Source: Rhizobium sp. WYJ-E13
GTDB lineage: Bacteria; Pseudomonadota; Alphaproteobacteria; Rhizobiales; Rhizobiaceae
Direction: 5' to 3'
Length of the DNA: 64,000 nt
NCBI RefSeq assembly: GCF_018987265.1
Contig: NZ_CP076855.1
Span: 310,001-374,000, forward strand
Shown here piece after piece: positions 59,172-64,000 of this stretch. How positions within the stretch are numbered: position 1 is the first letter of the stretch; every line of letters starts with the position of its first letter. The notes under the pieces are model-generated. The model searched no databases, was not told where the DNA came from, and saw nothing but the letters and a program-made list of their open reading frames with translations. Position numbers and translations under genes: made by a program.

Positions 59172-61120
59172 GCGGCTTTGCTCCTGTCGAGCGCCCGATA
59201 TTCTTCGAGGCATTCGGGATTGGCCAAGGACCCCAAATTCTTGACTATGCCGCCTTCAAGTACGGTACGGGCGGCACCCTCAACGCGCTTGCCGTTCAGC
59301 GTGTAGGGAATGGCACTGACCAGGTGAATGCGATGGGGGACATGGCGCGGCGAGGCCATCTCTCTAATGCATTGGCGAATCCGCTTGGCGAACGAGTCCG
59401 TCAGCGACTGCGCCTCCTTCAGCTTGACGCAGAGGACGATCTCTTCGTCCCCGGGGACCGGCGCTCCGAAGACAAGGCAGTCCTCGATCTCGGGGAAGAG
59501 CTCACAGGCCGCGTAAATCTCCGCGGTGCCGATGCGCACACCCCCAGGCTTCAGCGTGGTATCCGAACGGCCATAGATGACGGCTGAACCATAGGGTGTC
59601 ATTTCGGCGATATCGCCGTGTGTCCAGATCTCGCGGCGATGAGCAAAATAGGTATCGTGATAGCGTTGCGTGCCGCCTTCACCCCAGAAGGTAAGCGGCA
59701 TGGAAGGAAAGGGTTCGGTGCAGACGAGATCGCCTTGACGGCCGAAGACCGGCGCATTGCGATCGTCCATGACCGCGACGGCTAGCCCGAGGCCCTTGAC
59801 GGTAAGATGGCCGCGGCGGACCGGATGCAGCGGCGAGCCGAGCATGAAGCAGCCGATGATTTCCGTACCGCCAGAGATCGATGCAAAAACCATGTCCCGC
59901 TTGATGTGGTCGTAGACCCAGTCGAACTGCTGCGGTGAGACGGGCGCGCCCGCCGAGAGGACTGAGCGCAAGGCGGAGAGATCGTGATGCACCGCGGGGT
60001 AATAGCGCTCGTCGGCAAGTGTCGCCAGATATTTTGGGCTCGTGCCGAAATGCGTGACGCCTGCAGCCTCGCATGCTTTCCACAGTGGCGTGACGTCAAG
60101 GCCTTCGGGCGTCTTCAGGATTGGGGCACCATCATAAAGCAGAATGGCGGCATCGCAGGCGAGCGCTGAGATAAGCCAATGATACATCATCCAGGCCGTG
60201 TTGGTGTACCAGCTGACGACGTCGCCCGGCCTGACATCACCGTGCAGGCGGTGTTCCTTGACGTGCTGGAGGATGACGCCGCCAGTCGAATGCACGATGG
60301 CTTTTGGCGCCCCCGTCGTGCCGGATGTATAAAGAACATAAAGCGGATGCGAGAAGGCGACACGCTCGAAGGTCAGCGGCGCCGTGCCGCCGAAGCTTTC
60401 ATAGGAGTGGACCGCGAAACTCGCGGCGCCGCTTTCCGGCACCGGTCCCGATGTCACGATCAGATGCTCGACGCTCGGCATGCCGGTGGCAATATCCGAA
60501 ACACGGGTAGCGATATCATGATCCCTGCCGCCATAGCGATAGGAGGTGGCTGCGAACAGGACTTTCGGGCGGATCTGTCCCAGCCGGTCGAGAATGGCAG
60601 TTGTGCCGAAATCGGGTGAGCAGGAAGACCATGTCGCGCCGATCGACGCGGTGGCGAGCAGGGCGACGAGCGCCTGCGTCCTGTTCGGCAGGACGCCCGC
60701 CACGCAGTCGTTGCTGGTGACACCCGCGCGCCGAAGACCGTCGGCTACACGGGCGACCATTGCCCGCAGCTCGCCGCGCGTCACCCGCGCGGCATGGCCC
60801 GTCTCGTCGGCCTCGTGGATGGCGACAGCATCGTCGGCGCCACGAAGAAGGTTTTCGGCAAGATTGATGCGGGCGTCGGGAAAGAAGGACGAGCCAGTCA
60901 TGGGCCGATCGGCATTCTCGACGAAATCGACGTTGCCAGGCGATCCTATGATGCCCGCATCATCCCAAACCGCACGCCAGAAATTGCCCTTGTCGGCGAC
61001 AGACCAGCGATGCAGCGTGTCGTAGTCGCGCGGATCGAAGCCGTTGGCGAGGGCGAAACCGGCAAGATTGCTGCTTTCAAAACAGCTGTCCTCAGGCTTC
61101 CAGATGATATCGGAACGCAT
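59168..61120 (-). CDS. Acetoacetyl-CoA synthetase-like acyl-CoA ligase
   Basis: 650 residues from the ATG at 61120 (GGGAGAG upstream), the usual length of acetoacetyl-CoA synthetases. The AMP-binding P-loop is L-Y-T-S-G-T-T-G-A-P-K-A-I, with I-S-G-G-T-E-I as the adenylate motif and Y-G-R-S-D-T-T-L-K-P-G-G-V-R in the hinge. The C-terminal K in N-G-K-R-V-E is the catalytic lysine. It activates acetoacetate or a related keto acid, and the thiolase at 61891 could split the product into two acetyl-CoA. Given its operon partners, a larger acid is also possible. Confidence 0.87.
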   Translation of the reverse strand: MRSDIIWKPEDSCFESSNLAGFALANGFDPRDYDTLHRWSVADKGNFWRAVWDDAGIIGSPGNVDFVENADRPMTGSSFFPDARINLAENLLRGADDAVAIHEADETGHAARVTRGELRAMVARVADGLRRAGVTSNDCVAGVLPNRTQALVALLATASIGATWSSCSPDFGTTAILDRLGQIRPKVLFAATSYRYGGRDHDIATRVSDIATGMPSVEHLIVTSGPVPESGAASFAVHSYESFGGTAPLTFERVAFSHPLYVLYTSGTTGAPKAIVHSTGGVILQHVKEHRLHGDVRPGDVVSWYTNTAWMMYHWLISALACDAAILLYDGAPILKTPEGLDVTPLWKACEAAGVTHFGTSPKYLATLADERYYPAVHHDLSALRSVLSAGAPVSPQQFDWVYDHIKRDMVFASISGGTEIIGCFMLGSPLHPVRRGHLTVKGLGLAVAVMDDRNAPVFGRQGDLVCTEPFPSMPLTFWGEGGTQRYHDTYFAHRREIWTHGDIAEMTPYGSAVIYGRSDTTLKPGGVRIGTAEIYAACELFPEIEDCLVFGAPVPGDEEIVLCVKLKEAQSLTDSFAKRIRQCIREMASPRHVPHRIHLVSAIPYTLNGKRVEGAARTVLEGGIVKNLGSLANPECLEEYRALDRSKAA

Positions 61121-61161
61121 CTTCTCTCCCATGGCCGGCGCAGACATTCGGTATTGCAAAA

Positions 61162-61179
61162 GTACCGACCGATCGGTAC
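61162..61179. promoter_or_regulatory. Palindromic operator between the synthetase and TetR genes
   Basis: GTACCGA (61162-61168), four bases, TCGGTAC (61173-61179). It lies 42 bases upstream of the synthetase and about 100 bases upstream of the TetR start, as for a shared TetR operator. Confidence 0.75.
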
Positions 61180-61282
61180 AATTTCGCAACTCGATGCGAG
61201 TGTCAATCGATTTTCGTATGCGGGCCAGCCGGAAATGGATTATCAAGGCGGCGTTCGCTTGTGGCGAAGTCAGAGGGAAGAG

Positions 61283-61885
61283 ATGGACGAATTGCAGAGC
61301 ATGCTGAAGCCGGGCGACCTTTCCGACAGCAAGCGAATGATCATGGAAGTCGCGGCAAAACTCTTCGCCGACAAGGGCTATGGTGGCGTCGGCATCAGCG
61401 AGGTTGGTGACGCGGCAGGCTTCGGCAAGGGTGCCCTTTACTACCATATCAAGTCTAAGGAAGACCTGCTCTTCGACATCATGACCGTCTACATGGTGGA
61501 ATTGATCAACGCCGCCCGGACCATCGAAATCAGTGGGGCGAACGTTACAGAGCGTATCCGCGCGCTTAGCGAAAGCTTCATGGATATCATGTTCGCGAGC
61601 CGCCCCGAGATGACCGTCTGCTTCCGCGAAGTGCATGCGCTGACAGAGGCGCGGCGCAGGGGTGTGATGGCGCTGCACGCTGAATATCAGGACATCTGGA
61701 TGCGGGTTTTCGCCGATGGCGCGCGCCTGGGCATCTTTCGTTCGCTGTCCAAGGTCGAGGTTAAGGCGATTCTCGGCATGTATTTCTACAGCTTCCTGTG
61801 GATCCGCGGCGATGGTGCCATGAGTGTGCAAGCCATTTCTGAAAATTTCGCGGGCATCGCCTTGCGAGCGGCTGCGAGGGACTAG
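61283..61885 (+). CDS. TetR-family regulator
   Basis: 200 residues from the ATG at 61283; ATG 61235 would add 16 residues. The N-terminal helix-turn-helix (A-A-K-L-F-A-D-K-G-Y-G-G-V-G-I-S-E-V, A-L-Y-Y-H-I-K-S-K-E-D-L-L) is classical, and the C-terminal domain resembles KstR2/FadR-like acyl-CoA sensors. It is divergent from the synthetase operon with the palindrome between, and co-directional with the thiolase, so it probably represses both until an acyl-CoA binds. Confidence 0.88.
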   Translation: MDELQSMLKPGDLSDSKRMIMEVAAKLFADKGYGGVGISEVGDAAGFGKGALYYHIKSKEDLLFDIMTVYMVELINAARTIEISGANVTERIRALSESFMDIMFASRPEMTVCFREVHALTEARRRGVMALHAEYQDIWMRVFADGARLGIFRSLSKVEVKAILGMYFYSFLWIRGDGAMSVQAISENFAGIALRAAARD

Positions 61886-61890
61886 CGCAG

Positions 61891-63072
61891 ATGCGAGATG
61901 ACGTCTTCATCGTCGCGGCGAGGCGGACGGCCATCGCACGGCTGAACGGCAGCCTTGCTACCAAGACGGCAGCAGATCTAGGCGCGGTCGTGATCCAGGC
62001 GCTTCTCGAAGAGGCGGATATCGCCGGCGACGCCGTCGATGAGGTCATCATGGGGCAGGTGCTGACGGGCGGAGCGGGGCAGAACCCGGCACGGCAGGCA
62101 GCCCTGGCCGCTGGAATACCGGTCAGCGTTCCGGCGATGACCGTCAACAAAGTCTGCGGCGCCGGCCAGAAATCCATCCACCTTGCGGCGCAGGCGATCC
62201 GCTGCGGCGATGCGGATATCGTCATCGCCGGCGGCCAGGACAGCATGAGCCGTGCGCCTCATCTGCTGTACGGCCTGCGCAGCGGCATCAGGGCTGGCGA
62301 TCAGACGATGAAGGATTCGATGGTGGTCGACGGCCTGTGGGACGCCTTTCATGATGTCCACATGGGCGAAACCGCCGAGCATCTGGCGCGGCGCTACCAG
62401 GTCGGCCGCGCAGAGCAGGATGCCTTTGCCCTCGCTTCCCAACAAAAGGCGGCCGTAGCTGCCAGTTCGGGACGCTTTTCCAGCGAGATCGTGCCCGTCA
62501 CGCTGACGGGTCGGCGCGGAGATACGGTCTTCGGCGCCGACGAGCATCTGAACCCGGCGACGACGCTAGAGAAACTCGGTGGTCTAAGGCCTGTTTTCGA
62601 TGCCGAAGGTACGGTGACGGCCGGCAATTCATCGGGACTGAACGACGGCGCGGCTGCCGTTCTTGTTGTTTCGGGCCGAAGGGTCGCGGAGCTCAACCTG
62701 ACGCCGGTCGCACGCATCGCCGCCTATGCATCTGCCGGAGTCAAGCCGATGGATATGGGCCTCGGTCCGGTCGCGGCGTCACGCGCGGCACTGAAGAAGG
62801 CCGGCTGGCGTCATGACGATCTCGATCTGATGGAGATCAACGAAGCATTCGCGGCCCAGGCGATTGCGGTCAACCGCGAGATGGGATGGGACGGCGGACG
62901 CATCAACGTCAATGGCGGCGCCATTGCGCTTGGGCATCCGCTTGCCGGCTCCGGTTGCCGAATCGTCACCACGCTCGTCCATGAAATGTTGAAGCGCCAG
63001 GCGGGCAAGGGGCTTGCCTCGCTTTGCATCGGCGGTGGGCTCGGCGTCGCGATCTGCCTGGAGGGCGTATGA
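61891..63072 (+). CDS. Acetyl-CoA acetyltransferase (thiolase)
   Basis: 393 residues with the full thiolase triad: nucleophile C89 in N-K-V-C-G-A-G, the His in A-L-G-H-P-L-A-G-S-G and the second Cys in L-C-I-G-G-G-L-G. It interconverts acetoacetyl-CoA and acetyl-CoA or cleaves a longer 3-ketoacyl-CoA. It starts five bases after the TetR gene. It is the functional counterpart to the Cys-less thiolase-fold protein at 58014. Confidence 0.9.
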   Translation: MRDDVFIVAARRTAIARLNGSLATKTAADLGAVVIQALLEEADIAGDAVDEVIMGQVLTGGAGQNPARQAALAAGIPVSVPAMTVNKVCGAGQKSIHLAAQAIRCGDADIVIAGGQDSMSRAPHLLYGLRSGIRAGDQTMKDSMVVDGLWDAFHDVHMGETAEHLARRYQVGRAEQDAFALASQQKAAVAASSGRFSSEIVPVTLTGRRGDTVFGADEHLNPATTLEKLGGLRPVFDAEGTVTAGNSSGLNDGAAAVLVVSGRRVAELNLTPVARIAAYASAGVKPMDMGLGPVAASRAALKKAGWRHDDLDLMEINEAFAAQAIAVNREMGWDGGRINVNGGAIALGHPLAGSGCRIVTTLVHEMLKRQAGKGLASLCIGGGLGVAICLEGV

Positions 63073-63157
63073 CGAGGCGAGGGGGCAGCTGCCCCGCTTG
63101 ACCTTTGCTCAAAAGAGAATGAGTTTGGGACAATTCTAGATATAAGCAGATTGCCCC

Positions 63158-63976
63158 ATGAACACGAAAATCCGCCCGGTCGGCCGTCCGCGCTACGACC
63201 ATTCAGACGATAGTGCCAACGACGCCTTCAGGGCCATGGCCCGCGAGAATCTCGACCGGGGTGAAAGCGCTCCGCTCTGGGTTCAACTGAAGAACCGCAT
63301 CCAGGACGCAATCGTCGCGCAGCAACTCAGCCCGAATTCGCGCATGCCCTCCGAGCAGGCGCTATGCGAGATCTTCGACGTCTCCAAGCCAGTCGTCCGT
63401 GCGGCGCTCAGTGCGCTGGCTGCAGAAGGTCACGTCATCAAACTGCCCCGCAAGGGCATGTTCGTTGCCAATAGCCGGCAGGATGTCGACTTCATGACGT
63501 CGAACCTCGGCGTCTTCGGTGATTTGACGGCAAAGGGGCACGTCGTCACGACGAAGACCTTCGAATTCTATCGCGCCAGCGCCGACGAGGATGAGCGACG
63601 CGTCTTCGGGTTACCGGGCGAAGGTGATGTAGTGCGTATCACGCGCGTGTACTATTGCGACGGCGAACCGATAACGCTGACGCATATTTCTTTGCCGGGC
63701 CACAAGGTGCCTGGGATGGAGAAGCTCGACATCCATAATCGCTCCGTCTTCCAGACGATCAAGGAACAGTATGGACTGACCGTTCAGCGCGCGGAACGCT
63801 GGTTCACGGCTGCGATGCCCGACAAGCATGCGGTTGAGCGCATGGGAATTGCCGCCGATTCGCCGCTGATCGCGATTGAATCGATCGCTTACGACCACGA
63901 TGGGGCGGCGCTGGAATATTATAAGGCTTTCTACAATTCAGCTGTCGCGCGAATCCACGTCCGCATTGATCCTTAG
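63158..63976 (+). CDS. GntR/UTRA-family regulator
   Basis: 272 residues. A GntR winged helix spans about residues 40-105 (S-R-M-P-S-E-Q-A-L-C-E-I-F-D-V-S-K-P-V-V-R). The UTRA ligand domain follows, with V-V-R-I-T-R-V-Y-Y-C-D-G-E-P-I-T-L-T. It may control the thiolase or genes beyond the window. The ribosome binding site is weak; the ATG at 63158 is chosen for the best N-terminus. Confidence 0.86.
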   Translation: MNTKIRPVGRPRYDHSDDSANDAFRAMARENLDRGESAPLWVQLKNRIQDAIVAQQLSPNSRMPSEQALCEIFDVSKPVVRAALSALAAEGHVIKLPRKGMFVANSRQDVDFMTSNLGVFGDLTAKGHVVTTKTFEFYRASADEDERRVFGLPGEGDVVRITRVYYCDGEPITLTHISLPGHKVPGMEKLDIHNRSVFQTIKEQYGLTVQRAERWFTAAMPDKHAVERMGIAADSPLIAIESIAYDHDGAALEYYKAFYNSAVARIHVRIDP

Positions 63977-64000
63977 CCTTGGACCATTCGGTACAAAAAA

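Noticed and set aside
63979..63994. Possible second TetR operator at the right edge
   Set aside because: Only one half-site matches and the window ends there.
1..64000. CRISPR arrays, tRNA and rRNA genes
   Set aside because: I looked for regularly spaced repeats and tRNA-like or rRNA-like stretches and saw none.

Overview
The window looks like an accessory replicon or plasmid segment from a member of the Rhizobiales (Rhizobium, Ensifer or Agrobacterium-like). The reasons are the LigD and ImuA/ImuB genes beside a LexA box of the alphaproteobacterial GAAC-N7-GAAC type, the high G+C content, the AAGGAGG-type ribosome binding sites, and the density of ABC transporters, catabolic operons and insertion-sequence scars. 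This is inferred from gene content only; there is no rRNA or tRNA gene to anchor it.

Layout. (1) 1-4.1 kb: the 5' end of ligD, an SOS-controlled imuA, and imuB cut off after about 130 codons. An ISL3-type element (2020-3680) and a small WGR protein follow; dnaE2 is missing. (2) 4.2-16.9 kb: first aromatic-acid module. It holds a Rieske ferredoxin, a Rieske oxygenase, an IclR regulator and a reductase. A left-pointing set follows: an alpha/beta hydrolase with a Cys nucleophile, a RraA/LigK-type aldolase, a zinc alcohol dehydrogenase, a LigJ-type hydratase, a dihydroxyphthalate-decarboxylase-like protein and a nitrate/taurine-type ABC importer. Three 25-bp tripartite sites (GTTCC-N7-GGAAC-N3-GTTCC) precede three of its transcription units and probably bind the IclR protein. 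(3) 17-39.8 kb: second aromatic-acid module. It has a mandelate-dehydrogenase/benzoylformate-decarboxylase-like pair, an ABC importer with an aldehyde dehydrogenase, a P450, a full phthalate-4,5-dioxygenase-like set (decarboxylase, SDR, oxygenase, reductase), a TerB-like protein, a second aldehyde dehydrogenase, a MarR regulator and a branched-chain-type importer with fused LivH-LivM. Six CTTAG-N4-CTAAG-like sites tie these units together.

(4) 40.2-44.1 kb: a sulfur cluster (TauE-type exporter, persulfide dioxygenase, cysteine-desulfurase-like enzyme, divergent Lrp regulator). (5) 44.7-53.5 kb: a compact operon with a polar-amino-acid importer resembling EhuABCD, an amidase, an orphan ectoine-synthase-like cupin, a flavodoxin-fold quinone reductase and RidA. 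It lies opposite a MocR regulator, and a second, nearly identical copy of the binding-protein gene lies beyond it. (6) 54-64 kb: a diguanylate cyclase; a tightly overlapped operon (acetoacetyl-CoA synthetase, thiolase-fold protein without the nucleophilic Cys, DUF35 protein, MaoC hydratase, two MFS transporters, one broken by a stop codon); a TetR regulator, a true thiolase and a GntR/UTRA regulator.

Reading it together: most of the window imports and degrades carboxylated aromatic or cyclic compounds, with each module carrying its own importer, regulator and operator family. The most original candidates are the two parallel regulons with distinct operators, the orphan-EctC/amidase/RidA operon with duplicated binding proteins, and the hydratase/DUF35/retro-aldolase-like acyl-CoA module.
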